The notes beneath the pieces were generated by a model, which saw nothing but the letters and a program-made list of their open reading frames with translations, had not been told where the DNA came from and ran no database searches. A stretch of 40,244 nt of DNA from CAYSPU01 sp964432995 (lineage in GTDB: Bacteria > Verrucomicrobiota > Verrucomicrobiia > Limisphaerales > JAHDYP01), in assembly GCA_964432995.1 (NCBI GenBank), contig CAYSPU010000012.1, positions 1 to 40,244 on the forward strand, in the 5' to 3' direction. Positions 15,825 through 23,745 of the stretch are shown in pieces. Each line of letters starts with the position of its first letter. The first letter of the stretch is position 1. The position numbers were made by a program, and so were the translations under genes.

Positions 15825-17071
15825 ACGGGAGCGGCGCAGGTGAGGCGCACGGCGGCTTGGACCGGGAGCTTGCCAGCCGCTTGGCGACCTGGGAAGCCGG
15901 GTCCCTGCGCCGCGACTTGCGGCGCGTGGATTCTCTTCAGGGAACAACGGTCGAGATTGGCGGAAGCCGGCTGCTGAATTTCTCCTCGAACGACTACCTG
16001 GGGCTGGCGACGCACCCTCTCCTTCGTGAAGCCGCCGTCCGGGCCGTCGAAAAATGGGGCGCCGGGGTCGGCGCCTCCCGCCTGGTTTGCGGTTCGCTGC
16101 GGGTGCATCACGAACTGGAAGAGACCCTCGCCGCATTCAAAGGAACGGCCGCCGCGCTGGTCTTCTCCAGCGGCTACGCCACCGCGCTCGGGACCATTCC
16201 CGCCCTGGTTGGGCCCGGGGATGTCATCGCGATCGACCGTCTGGCGCACGCCTGCCTGGTGGATGCCGCGCGGCTGTCGCATGCCAAGCTGCGCGTGTTC
16301 GCCCACAACGATGTCAACAACCTCGAGCGCATCCTCCGCCGGGTCGATGCCCGGGGCCCCGGCGGAGCGGCGGGCTCCGGCATGCCGGCGGCGGCGGCGC
16401 GTCGCCAGCGGGTGCTCGTCGTCACCGAGTCCGTGTTCTCGATGGACGGCGACTGGGCGCCGCTGCGCGAGTTGGTGGAGCTGAAGGACCGCTACGGGGC
16501 CTGGCTGCTGGTGGACGAGGCCCACGCGACCGGCCTCTACGGCGCGCATCGTCGCGGGTTGATCGATCACTTCGGCCTCGGAAGGCGGGTGGACGTGCAG
16601 ATGGGGACGTTGGGAAAAGCCCTCGGCGCCGCCGGCGGGTACATCGCCGGATCGCACGTCCTGATCGACTACCTGCTGCACCGCGCCCGGAGTTTCGTGT
16701 TTTCGACCGCCCCCGTCCCCGCGGCGGTGGCGGCGGCGCGCGCCGGGGTGGCGCTCGTCCAAAGTGCGGAAGGACGGGCGCGCGGCGAGAGGTTGTGGGC
16801 CCGAGTGGCCGAGTTCCACGGCCGCGGAGCGGTGGCAAGCGAGGGCCGCCCACACCAGCGCAGCGCCATTCTGCCGTGGATGGCGGGGTCGGAAGAACGA
16901 GCGCTGGCCTGCTTTCAGAGGCTGAAGGCGAAGGGGATCTTCGTGCCGGCCATCCGTTATCCCGCTGTGCCTCGCGGCCGGGCGCGTCTCCGGATCACGC
17001 TGACGGCGGAGCATTCGACGGCAGACGTCGACCGGCTCACGGAGGCACTGCGGGCACTGCAGGAATCGTGA
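15821..17071 (+). CDS. bioF: 8-amino-7-oxononanoate synthase
   Basis: 416 aa. It condenses pimeloyl-thioester with L-alanine, using PLP, in biotin synthesis. Seen: LLNFSSNDYLGLATHPLLREAA, GVGASRLVCGSLRVHHELE, VFSSGYATALGTIPAL, VLVVTESVFSMDGDWAPL, LLVDEAHATGLYG (the PLP-ring Asp and the His), and GTLGKALGAAGGYIAG with the Schiff-base lysine. The family's usual length is about 385; the extra residues are an Ala/Gly/Arg-rich insert near 180-195. ATG 15821 overlaps the upstream stop; ATG 15803 is an alternative. The close relative KBL (glycine C-acetyltransferase) is less likely because bioA follows. Confidence 0.88.
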   Translation: MNGSGAGEAHGGLDRELASRLATWEAGSLRRDLRRVDSLQGTTVEIGGSRLLNFSSNDYLGLATHPLLREAAVRAVEKWGAGVGASRLVCGSLRVHHELEETLAAFKGTAAALVFSSGYATALGTIPALVGPGDVIAIDRLAHACLVDAARLSHAKLRVFAHNDVNNLERILRRVDARGPGGAAGSGMPAAAARRQRVLVVTESVFSMDGDWAPLRELVELKDRYGAWLLVDEAHATGLYGAHRRGLIDHFGLGRRVDVQMGTLGKALGAAGGYIAGSHVLIDYLLHRARSFVFSTAPVPAAVAAARAGVALVQSAEGRARGERLWARVAEFHGRGAVASEGRPHQRSAILPWMAGSEERALACFQRLKAKGIFVPAIRYPAVPRGRARLRITLTAEHSTADVDRLTEALRALQES

Positions 17072-17195
17072 CGCGCTGATGTGTCGACGCGGCGTAATTC
17101 GGGGAGCTAAGCGCGGATGGAAGCGGGCGGGCGCGCGTTCTGTTCCAACTGTCTCCATGAATTCCCCTGGCAATTTTGGGATACTACTCGCATGA

Positions 17196-17283
17196 AAGGT
17201 AGGGCGACCTCTCCGAGGGCGCCGCGGGATGCGGTCGCCGAACCACTCCACCGCGGCGCGATGCAAAGATCGCGCCCTACCTT
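17196..17283. repeat. Nested inverted-repeat element in the bioF-bioA gap
   Basis: Outer arms AAGGTAGGGCG (17196-17206) and CGCCCTACCTT (17273-17283) are perfect 11-bp inverses. Inside them, GCGCCGCGG (17219-17227) and CCGCGGCGC (17251-17259) are perfect 9-bp inverses. The whole 88-bp unit could fold as one long two-tier hairpin. It is in the 324-base gap between bioF and bioA, which holds no gene. GTAGGGCGCGA, one end of the element, also appears at 21250-21260 at the end of another gene. Confidence 0.75.
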
Positions 17284-17303
17284 CTGACGGTTCATCGCCC
17301 AAA

Positions 17304-17349
17304 CTCACCGTCCTGCCGTCCCACGGTCGTACCATCGCACCGTCCGCCT
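17304..17349. repeat. Degenerate 8-bp tandem repeat array
   Basis: Units of exactly 8 bp from 17310: GTCCTGCC, GTCCCACG, GTCGTACC, ATCGCACC, GTCCGCCT, preceded by a partial CTCACC. It is the same family as the arrays at 9455 and 12208. It lies about 50 bases before the bioA ATG. Confidence 0.75.
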
Positions 17350-17395
17350 GGGATTCTCTTTGCCTGCGGCGGCGCAGTTGCGCGAAAGTGCGGCG

Positions 17396-19042
17396 ATGCA
17401 CCGGCTCGCCCGACTGGACCAGCGTTGCGTGTGGCACCCCTTCACGCAGATGCGCGACTGGCTGCGACGGGAGCCGACGGTTATCGTCCGCGGCCGCGGC
17501 GCGGAGGTGGAGGACGCCCACGGCAGAAGGTACTTGGACGCCAACGCCTCGATCTGGACCAACCTGCACGGGCATCGCCAGCCCCGCATCGACGCCGCAG
17601 TTCGGGCGCAGTTGGGTCGGATCGCGCACTCCTCGGCGTTGGGCTTGGCCAACGAACCGGCGGCGCTCCTGGCGGAACAGTTGGTGCGGGCAGCCCGATT
17701 GCGAAGGATGCGGTGCGGCCAAGGGATGATCCCGCGGCAGGGCGCCCCCTCGTTTCCCCGGCCCGCGCCGGCCCTGCCGAATCCCGAGCTCAGCAAGGTA
17801 TTCTACTCCGACGACGGTTCGACCGCGCTCGAGGTGGCCTTGAAGTTGGCTTACGAGTTCAGCCGTCGCAGCGGCCGCTCGCCGCGACCGCGGTTCCTGA
17901 CATTGCAGGGCGCGTATCACGGCGACACGATTGGCGCGGTCAGCCTCGGGCACATCGACTTGTTTCATCGGGCCTTCCACGGGTTGCTGTTCCCGTCGGA
18001 TGCCGTGCCGGCGCCCTACTGCTATCGTTGCCGGTTCAACCGGGCACGTCCGGAGCGGAGGGACGCGCGCGACTACCGGCGGTGTGAAGGCCAGTGTCTC
18101 GAGCAACTGGAGGAGCGCCTGGAGCTTCAGGCGCGGAAGGGTAATCCCTACGCTGGTTTCGTGTTCGAGCCGCTCCTCCAGGGGGCTGCCGGGATGATCG
18201 CCCAGCCCACAGGATGGCTCCGGCGCGCCGCCGACGCCGCGCGAAAGCATAGCGCCCTGCTGATTGCCGACGAGGTGATGACCGGGTTCGGCCGGACCGG
18301 GATAGGGAGCGACTCCCGGCGTCCGTCCTGGTTCGCCTGTCACCACGAGGATGTGCAGCCGGATTTCCTGTGCCTGGCGAAGGGACTGACCGGAGGATAC
18401 CTGCCCATGGCGGCCACTCTGACCACCACGGCGGTGTTCGAGGCCTTTCTGGGTGAGTATGAGGAGTTCCGGACGTTCTTTCACGGGCACAGTTACACGG
18501 GCAACCAATTGGGGGCAGCCGCCGCGCTGGCGAACTTCGAGTTGCTCCAAGAGCGGGAAGGCATTCGGCGTAGAAAGGCTCTCGAGGATGTGCTGGCCGC
18601 GGAACTCGAACGTCTCTGGGCGATACCGCAGGTGGGCGACGTGCGGCGTGTGGGGCTGATCGCGGGGATCGAGTTGGTGCGGGATTGGCGCACGCGAGAG
18701 CCGTTCGACCTGGGAGCGCGGGCCGGCATCCGCGTCTGCGAGGCGATGGCGGCGCGCGGAGTGCTCACCCGGCCGGTGGGCAACGTCGTGGTGCTGATGC
18801 CGCCGTATTGCACAACACCGGCGCAGTTGCGGCGCATCATCCGCGCGCTGTGCGAGGCGCTGCAAGAGGTGTTCGGCTCGCTTCCTTCGGTTATTACTGT
18901 GAGCGGGCGCGGTCGACGGCGATGTCTGCTGCCGCGCGGAGGGGAGCGGGGTGCTGCTTTTCGTATTCCTGCCGGAAAGCTTCGAGCAATGGCAGGTCGA
19001 CCAGGTCTTTCTGTCGGCCACTGGCCTGCTTGCTGGCGATGA
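17396..19042 (+). CDS. bioA: Adenosylmethionine-8-amino-7-oxononanoate aminotransferase, with an extended C-terminus
   Basis: 548 aa from ATG 17396 (TTG 17360 adds 12). BioA transfers an amino group from SAM to make 7,8-diaminononanoate. Seen: VWHPFTQM, the BioA signature at the N-terminus; YSDDGSTALEVALKLAYEF; LTLQGAYHGDTIGAVSLGH; LLIADEVMTGFGRTG; FLCLAKGLTGGYLPMAATL with the PLP lysine; and FFHGHSYTGNQLGAAAA. Homology should end near ALCEALQEVF (about 18880). The last 55 or so residues (from GSLPSVITV, rich in Arg/Gly) are translated from the antisense of the nucleotidyltransferase gene and have no domain character. The natural stop appears lost, and the two genes overlap tail to tail by 149 bp. 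Confidence 0.88.
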   Translation: MHRLARLDQRCVWHPFTQMRDWLRREPTVIVRGRGAEVEDAHGRRYLDANASIWTNLHGHRQPRIDAAVRAQLGRIAHSSALGLANEPAALLAEQLVRAARLRRMRCGQGMIPRQGAPSFPRPAPALPNPELSKVFYSDDGSTALEVALKLAYEFSRRSGRSPRPRFLTLQGAYHGDTIGAVSLGHIDLFHRAFHGLLFPSDAVPAPYCYRCRFNRARPERRDARDYRRCEGQCLEQLEERLELQARKGNPYAGFVFEPLLQGAAGMIAQPTGWLRRAADAARKHSALLIADEVMTGFGRTGIGSDSRRPSWFACHHEDVQPDFLCLAKGLTGGYLPMAATLTTTAVFEAFLGEYEEFRTFFHGHSYTGNQLGAAAALANFELLQEREGIRRRKALEDVLAAELERLWAIPQVGDVRRVGLIAGIELVRDWRTREPFDLGARAGIRVCEAMAARGVLTRPVGNVVVLMPPYCTTPAQLRRIIRALCEALQEVFGSLPSVITVSGRGRRRCLLPRGGERGAAFRIPAGKLRAMAGRPGLSVGHWPACWR

Positions 19043-19424
19043 TGTCGCGCAGGTTGGCCACCCGGAAAAGGCCCACCGTGAGGCTGCGGGCTCGGGCCTC
19101 CTCGAAGCTGGCGATGCCATCCGGTGCGAAGACGAGATCGACATCAAACGGACCGGTCTTGATCTGGACGAAGTCCTTGCCGGCGAGAATCTCCTTTTCC
19201 AGCTCCGCGCTCATCTCGAACCCGATGCGCCGCAGCGCCAGAACAATCCGACGCCCGTTCTCGGCCGACCGCGCGGGGAGAATGTCCACGTCTTGCGTCG
19301 TCCCCGGATAGCCCAGGAGGATGGCGCCGCTCTTGCCGATGAACAGGTAGTCCACGCCCTGGTCGTGGAAGGCCTGGGCGATTTCCTGCGCCTGAAGCGG
19401 GTGGAATTCCCTGCGCTCGGTCAT
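18894..19424 (-). CDS. Nucleotidyltransferase-fold protein (MNT/AbiEii-like)
   Basis: 176 aa. Residues 24-50 (VDYLFIGKSGAILLGYPGTTQDVDILP) give the minimal nucleotidyltransferase signature: hG-x-S at 30-32 and D-h-D at 45/47 with about 12 residues between, then the third-strand acid in VQIKTGPFDVDLVFAP. VANLRDIIASKQASGRQKDLVDLPLLE is the family's C-terminal helix, where a KxxxxRxKDxxD-like motif is usual. Such enzymes occur as antitoxin or toxin partners (MNT-HepT, AbiE) and as stand-alone modifiers. It is coupled to the upstream 72-aa gene by an ATGA overlap at 19421-19424, and bioA runs into its 3' end. The biological role is unknown. Confidence 0.8.
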   Translation of the reverse strand: MTERREFHPLQAQEIAQAFHDQGVDYLFIGKSGAILLGYPGTTQDVDILPARSAENGRRIVLALRRIGFEMSAELEKEILAGKDFVQIKTGPFDVDLVFAPDGIASFEEARARSLTVGLFRVANLRDIIASKQASGRQKDLVDLPLLEAFRQEYEKQHPAPLRAAADIAVDRARSQ

Positions 19425-19639
19425 GGGACGCGTCGGAAACCGAGGTACTCCGGGAGGTTCGCCTCACACCAGGCGCGGTAGTCTGCCATCGTGTCGAAAG
19501 CGCGCCACGGTGCGTCATCGAGGACCGGCCTGTACATGCGGCAGAAACCGTAACGGATCCGGTTCTCAAGGGGACGGCGGATCTGACGGCGGCAACGCTC
19601 GCGGAACTCCTCCAGGGCTTGCTCGTCGGTCTGCTGCAT
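19421..19639 (-). CDS. Small basic protein upstream of the nucleotidyltransferase
   Basis: 72 aa: MQQTDEQALEEFRERCRRQ... It has an N-terminal acidic/basic helix, a central RPLENRIRYGFCRMYRP, and a C-terminal half rich in Trp and Tyr (PWRAFDTMADYRAWCEANLPEYLGFRRVP). There is no signal peptide. I do not recognise the family. It overlaps the nucleotidyltransferase ATG (ATGA), so the two are translated together, and it is the first gene of the pair. A short helical protein coupled to a nucleotidyltransferase is the layout of several toxin-antitoxin pairs, but none of the known partner motifs (for example the HepT RX4-6H) is visible. Confidence 0.65.
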   Translation of the reverse strand: MQQTDEQALEEFRERCRRQIRRPLENRIRYGFCRMYRPVLDDAPWRAFDTMADYRAWCEANLPEYLGFRRVP

Positions 19640-19702
19640 CGCTCACCCAACCTAGTCCTTCCCGCCATGCCGTCAATCCCGGTGTCCAACCGCGCCCGCG
19701 CT

Positions 19703-19787
19703 GCGGACTGCAGAACTCGGCGCCGGTCGTTCGTCCTCCGACGTCCGCGATCCGCTGCCGGCGGCAGTCCGTGGGGCCGCAGTTCTG
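19703..19787. repeat. Interleaved inverted repeats between divergent genes
   Basis: CGGACTGC (about 19704-19711) is the inverse of GCAGTCCG near 19764-19771, and CAGAACT (19711-19717) is the inverse of AGTTCTG (19781-19787). The two pairs overlap, so alternative hairpins are possible. The region is the 208-base gap between the divergent 72-aa gene and the beta-helix gene; no further gene is seen in it. Confidence 0.45.
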
Positions 19788-19847
19788 GGGCGGACCCGTC
19801 CGTTATTCCCTTTGCCTGGGCCTACGTGATTGCGCAGACTGATCGGG

Positions 19848-21248
19848 ATGAAAGCGTGCCAGACAGCTCCGTTGGGCGACTGCCGTCCGCAGGATCTCCA
19901 GCGCTTGGACCACGTCAAGGCATACTCCGAGTTCGAGGCTCACGTCCAGCCGTGCTCGTCGGAGAATGCAGCCGGCCACCGGCTCCGGGCTTCGCTCGGC
20001 CTCTTATTCCTGCTTGGCGTTGTGATGCCTGGTTGCGCGGCCGGAGACATCTCGAATCCTGCTCCCGCGGCAGCGCCCGGTCAGGGCTACAGCATTCGGA
20101 GCTTCGGGATCGACCCGACCGGAACGCCGGCAGCGAACCGGGATCGATTGCAGGCGGCGATCGAGTGGGCCGCGCCCCGGGGCGCGGCGTTGTGGGTGGA
20201 GCCGACCGACGAACCCTACCCGATGGCGGGAGGTGTGGTCCTGCGGCGCAACGTCTCCCTGGTGGGGGTCCATGGGCCGGTCGGCCGCGGGACGCGGCAC
20301 CCGACGAAACCGCAGCCGGTCGGATCTGTCTTCCGCCTTGAAGATGAGGAGCGCCCGTTCCTGACGGTGGAGTCCGCGACGCAGGTCAGGGGGATTCAGT
20401 TCTGGTATCCGCGCCAGACCTTGAGGGACCCGGAGAAGATCATCCGGTACCCGGCGACGATCCAAGTCTCGCACGATGCTTCGGCGCAGGGGGTGACGCT
20501 CTCGTGCCTGACGTTCTACGGCGAGTATTTGGCCATGGACTTCCGGGCGCTCCGGAACTGCATCTGCGAACAGATCCTGGTCGAACACTGCTATGGGTAT
20601 CCGCTGAGCGGTGAGTTCTTCCGGATCGACTACTGCTACGACATCCCCCGGGTCCTGCATTGTCATGTGAACCCGGCGAACCGGCGGTTCATCGATGGCG
20701 GTTACAGTCGCGCGGTGATCGACGCCGTCGTGAAGGCCGGGACGTTTGCCTACGCGGTGGATCACACGGACAACGCGGTGCTGATGGACGTCTTTACCTT
20801 CGGCACCTACGGCGGAGTCTGGCTGGGGCCGGCGACCTACGGGCAACTGACGAGTTTCAACCTCGATTGTGTGACCGTCGGTATTCACAAGCAGGGGGAT
20901 GGCACCTTCAACCGGAACTGGCAGATTGCCCAAGGCTCGATCATCGCCAACACCGGCCCCCGTCTCGAAGACATCCATCCGATCATCATCGAGGGACAAG
21001 GCCACACCGCCATCGCCAACGTCGAGGCCTTTTCCGGCCCCAACGGCGCCTTGACCGCCATCGGGAAATCACAGGACTTCCTCCTTGTGCGGGGCGACCA
21101 GCGGTTGACCGTCAGCCTGAGCGGCTGCCGCATGCGCAACTACGCGGCGTCCGATCCGATCACCTGCCTCAACCCGAAGGCCCTGATCCAGGCGCGGGCA
21201 TGTGTCGACCAGGCAGAGCAGGCCTACGAGCGAACCATCGGGCAGTAA
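19848..21248 (+). CDS. Right-handed beta-helix lipoprotein (pectate-lyase-superfamily fold)
   Basis: 466 aa from ATG 19848. LRASLGLLFLLGVVMPGCAAGD (about residues 47-66) is a lipoprotein signal with a lipobox Cys near 63. The 46 residues before it are unusually long for a signal, so the true start may be later (a TTG in the frame) or the protein uses a long n-region. After it, YSIRSFGIDPTGTPAANRDRLQAAIEWA is the typical opening of Pectate_lyase_3-type beta-helix enzymes, and the remainder has rung-like short strands. Such proteins cut or bind polysaccharides. No catalytic set can be assigned. It converges on the beta-propeller gene with only eight bases between stops. Confidence 0.75.
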   Translation: MKACQTAPLGDCRPQDLQRLDHVKAYSEFEAHVQPCSSENAAGHRLRASLGLLFLLGVVMPGCAAGDISNPAPAAAPGQGYSIRSFGIDPTGTPAANRDRLQAAIEWAAPRGAALWVEPTDEPYPMAGGVVLRRNVSLVGVHGPVGRGTRHPTKPQPVGSVFRLEDEERPFLTVESATQVRGIQFWYPRQTLRDPEKIIRYPATIQVSHDASAQGVTLSCLTFYGEYLAMDFRALRNCICEQILVEHCYGYPLSGEFFRIDYCYDIPRVLHCHVNPANRRFIDGGYSRAVIDAVVKAGTFAYAVDHTDNAVLMDVFTFGTYGGVWLGPATYGQLTSFNLDCVTVGIHKQGDGTFNRNWQIAQGSIIANTGPRLEDIHPIIIEGQGHTAIANVEAFSGPNGALTAIGKSQDFLLVRGDQRLTVSLSGCRMRNYAASDPITCLNPKALIQARACVDQAEQAYERTIGQ

Positions 21249-21256
21249 GTCGCGCC

Positions 21257-22375
21257 CTACGCCTTGCCGGGGCGACGTTCCTGGATCCTGGGGAAGTAGA
21301 GCCACAGATGACCCAGGTCGTCGTCTTCGCCGAACACGATCTGGCCGTCGCGCCCGGTGACGGCGTCGCCAAACACATAGCCATACCGGCGCCGCTCGAG
21401 CACCGACACGGCAACGCCCAGGTTCGCGACCGTGCGGGCCGCGGGATCGTAACAGAACATCTTGGCCATCTCGGGACCGCAGAAACCGAAGACCCGGCCG
21501 TCGTGCGTGACTGCCATCGGGCCCGCCGGCGCCAGGAGAGTGCGGCCCAGGACGGGACTGAACCCCCGCTCTTCGTCCAACGCGAACAGCCTGCCGTCCG
21601 CATCCGCGGTGTAGAGCAGGCCGTCGTGCCGATCCGCGGCCCAAGTGAGCGGCGACTGGTCCCATCTGCCCTCAGGCAACTTCACCGCGTGGCGAGCAAT
21701 GCTCCTCGAGACGGTGTCGTAGCGCCAGAGGTGTTCCGGTCCGTCTTGTCCAAAGACGCCGCCTTTCGACCCCAGGGCGATGCGGCCGGCACCCGGCACC
21801 GCTCCGAGGACCGTGGCCTTGCCCGCTTCGATGTCCACGGTAAACAGGCTGCCGGTCGTGACGCCCACGAGTGAGGTCCCGGTGCCGTCCGCGACGGCGT
21901 GGACGATTCGTTCGCCGTTCACCGGGCCCAGGTCCCGGAGCGCCGGCCGGCCGAAGCCCCACTCCTGGATCAAGTCGAAGGGCAGTCCCTGGAGCGCACC
22001 GGTGATCACCCGTCCGCCGCCCGGACCGTTGACGCAGGCGGCGAACCTGGTCTTGCCGCAGCACGCCGCGGCGCAGTGGTTCGCCCCGGCCACTGTTCCC
22101 CGGTCGAACACGATGCCCGTGACGCCGTGGAAGATCCCGACGAAGAGGTGCGTCGCCCGGCCGCTCGTCCCGCCGTAGATCATCCCGTCGGCGGAAACCG
22201 CCAGGGCGGTGATGTGGCTCTCGTCGGCGGGGATCGGGACGGTGGCCCCGGGAAAGCAGGTGGGGAAGGCCGCCATCGTGCCTTCCTTCATGAACGTTCC
22301 GTGCACGATCTCGTCCACAAGGGCGCGTGCCTCGGGTGAGTTCAGATCGTACTTCTTCTTGGGTTTCTCGCTCAT
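21257..22375 (-). CDS. Beta-propeller protein, second gene of a two-gene operon
   Basis: 372 aa from ATG 22375 (MSEKPKKKYDLNSPEARALVDEI). No signal peptide is visible. The body is a repeated four-strand pattern: ITALAVSADGMIYGGTSG, RIVHAVADGTGTSLVGVTTGSLFTVDIEAG, RIALGSKGGVFGQDGPEHLWRYD, DGLLYTADADGRLFALDEE, GPMAVTHDGRVFGFCG. This is a six- or seven-bladed propeller of the quinoprotein or SMP-30 type. There is no quinone or metal site I can name. It starts eight bases after the upstream Tat-propeller gene, so they are co-transcribed. The stop TAG lies in GTAGGGCGCGA, a sequence shared with the inverted-repeat element at 17196-17283. Confidence 0.75.
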   Translation of the reverse strand: MSEKPKKKYDLNSPEARALVDEIVHGTFMKEGTMAAFPTCFPGATVPIPADESHITALAVSADGMIYGGTSGRATHLFVGIFHGVTGIVFDRGTVAGANHCAAACCGKTRFAACVNGPGGGRVITGALQGLPFDLIQEWGFGRPALRDLGPVNGERIVHAVADGTGTSLVGVTTGSLFTVDIEAGKATVLGAVPGAGRIALGSKGGVFGQDGPEHLWRYDTVSRSIARHAVKLPEGRWDQSPLTWAADRHDGLLYTADADGRLFALDEERGFSPVLGRTLLAPAGPMAVTHDGRVFGFCGPEMAKMFCYDPAARTVANLGVAVSVLERRRYGYVFGDAVTGRDGQIVFGEDDDLGHLWLYFPRIQERRPGKA

Positions 22376-22383
22376 AGGAGACC

Positions 22384-23745
22384 TCAGCCCCAAATCCGGA
22401 TGGGCAGGTGCGCGTTTTTCTTTCTCCGCGAGGCGGGCAGGTGCACTTGGAAGATGCCCACCGGTTTTGTGCCGACAATGCCGAAGAAGAGGTTTCCGTT
22501 ATGATCCACCGCTCCCCGCGAAACGTACTGGGCCGGGTCGGTCGGGTGCTGCAGGATGGCGACCTCCTCGCGCCGGAGGGTTTTCGGATTCAGCCGCCAG
22601 ACGACGCCTTCGCGAGGGTGCTGGCTTCCGGGCATCGGCTGGTGAACCGGGTCGCGCCAGCGCGACGCCACGTAATAGAGCTGCCGGTCGCCGGCGAAGA
22701 CCAACCCCCCACAATGGTCCGTAAACGTGTCCATCGGAACGCTCGGATCGCGGTCCTGGGTGACCGCGCCCAGGTCCTCCACGCGGGGCCAGGGTCCTTC
22801 ATTGGGCCAGAGGCGCATGAGCCGCGGCTGGGCGATCCAGGTCACGGCGAAGACGCTTTCGCCATCGGGCGCCGCCGCCACGTCGTAGAAGACGCTGTGC
22901 CAGCCGGTCTGGAATTGGGGATTGTGGGGGAGGACAAAGGGCGAGCGTTCGAGGCGGTCCTTGTCCGGATCGTAACGCACGAGATGCCCGTAGTCGTCGG
23001 TGGTCCAGACGCGGTGTTTGCGGTCGAGAAAGAGGGTTTGGGCGTTGATCGAGCCGATGCGGCCGACGTCCCGGCGGGTGCGTTTCCGGGTGTCATAGAT
23101 GATGAAGTGATCGCGGGGGTAGCTCAGCGCGTAGAGCAGACTCCGCTCCTCGTCATGCAACAGGCAGCGGCAGCCTTCCTTGGGGATCATCGTATCCCAC
23201 CAGAGCACCAGGTCCTTGCGGGTGTCGAACGCGAGCAGGGCGCTTCCGCGGAAGCAGCGCCGCGGATCGTGCCACGAAAGCCACGGCGAATACGCCGGCT
23301 GATCGATCGGCGGCCCGGAGAGATGGGTCGCCATGTAAAGAACTCCGTCCGCCATCGAGGGGGCGAAGCTGTAGTGGATCTTGCACTGGGTCGCCCGCCC
23401 GGAATCGCCGGGATCGTCCACCATCTCGTCCAGCGAGAAGAGGTAGTCCAGGGAGTCCTTCTGTTCATTGTAGCGCGCCAGCTTCACGACTCCGCCCGGA
23501 ACGCCCTCGGCGCACGCGGCGGCGTAGATGCGACCGTCCGGTCCAGTGGACAACGACCAGCAGGTGTCGGCGTCGGGATGACCGGTGAACGGATACCACG
23601 AGGTCCGGTAACCGCCCTTGATCTTGCTCTCCCCTGCCTTCGCGCCCGCGGCGGTCGCCCTCACTGCCGCGGGCAGCGCCCACCACGTTGCGGCGGCGAC
23701 GGCACCGCCTTTCAGAAAGTCCCGTCGTTTCAGTTGGCCTGGCAT
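22384..23745 (-). CDS. Tat-exported beta-propeller protein
   Basis: 453 aa. The N-terminus MPGQLKRRDFLKGGAVAAATWW is a twin-arginine signal (KRRDFLKG) followed by a hydrophobic stretch and a cleavage region near AVRATAAG. The mature part has propeller blades of the form WSLSTGPDGRIYAAA, GVLYMATHLSG, RSLLYALSYPRDHFIIYDTRKR, HRVWTTDDYGHLVRYDPDKD and QLYYVASRWRDP, with HCGGLVFAGD. AGGAGA eight bases upstream fixes the start at 23745, nine codons inside the longest frame. It probably acts in the periplasm; Tat use suggests folding or cofactor loading before export. The substrate is unknown. Confidence 0.8.
   Translation of the reverse strand: MPGQLKRRDFLKGGAVAAATWWALPAAVRATAAGAKAGESKIKGGYRTSWYPFTGHPDADTCWSLSTGPDGRIYAAACAEGVPGGVVKLARYNEQKDSLDYLFSLDEMVDDPGDSGRATQCKIHYSFAPSMADGVLYMATHLSGPPIDQPAYSPWLSWHDPRRCFRGSALLAFDTRKDLVLWWDTMIPKEGCRCLLHDEERSLLYALSYPRDHFIIYDTRKRTRRDVGRIGSINAQTLFLDRKHRVWTTDDYGHLVRYDPDKDRLERSPFVLPHNPQFQTGWHSVFYDVAAAPDGESVFAVTWIAQPRLMRLWPNEGPWPRVEDLGAVTQDRDPSVPMDTFTDHCGGLVFAGDRQLYYVASRWRDPVHQPMPGSQHPREGVVWRLNPKTLRREEVAILQHPTDPAQYVSRGAVDHNGNLFFGIVGTKPVGIFQVHLPASRRKKNAHLPIRIWG

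Noticed and set aside
15437..19147. Very long open frame (1236 codons) on the minus strand
   Set aside because: It is antisense to the amidohydrolase, bioF and bioA genes, its composition is Arg/Pro/His-rich, and no motif is present. It is a by-product of high GC and codon bias in the real genes.
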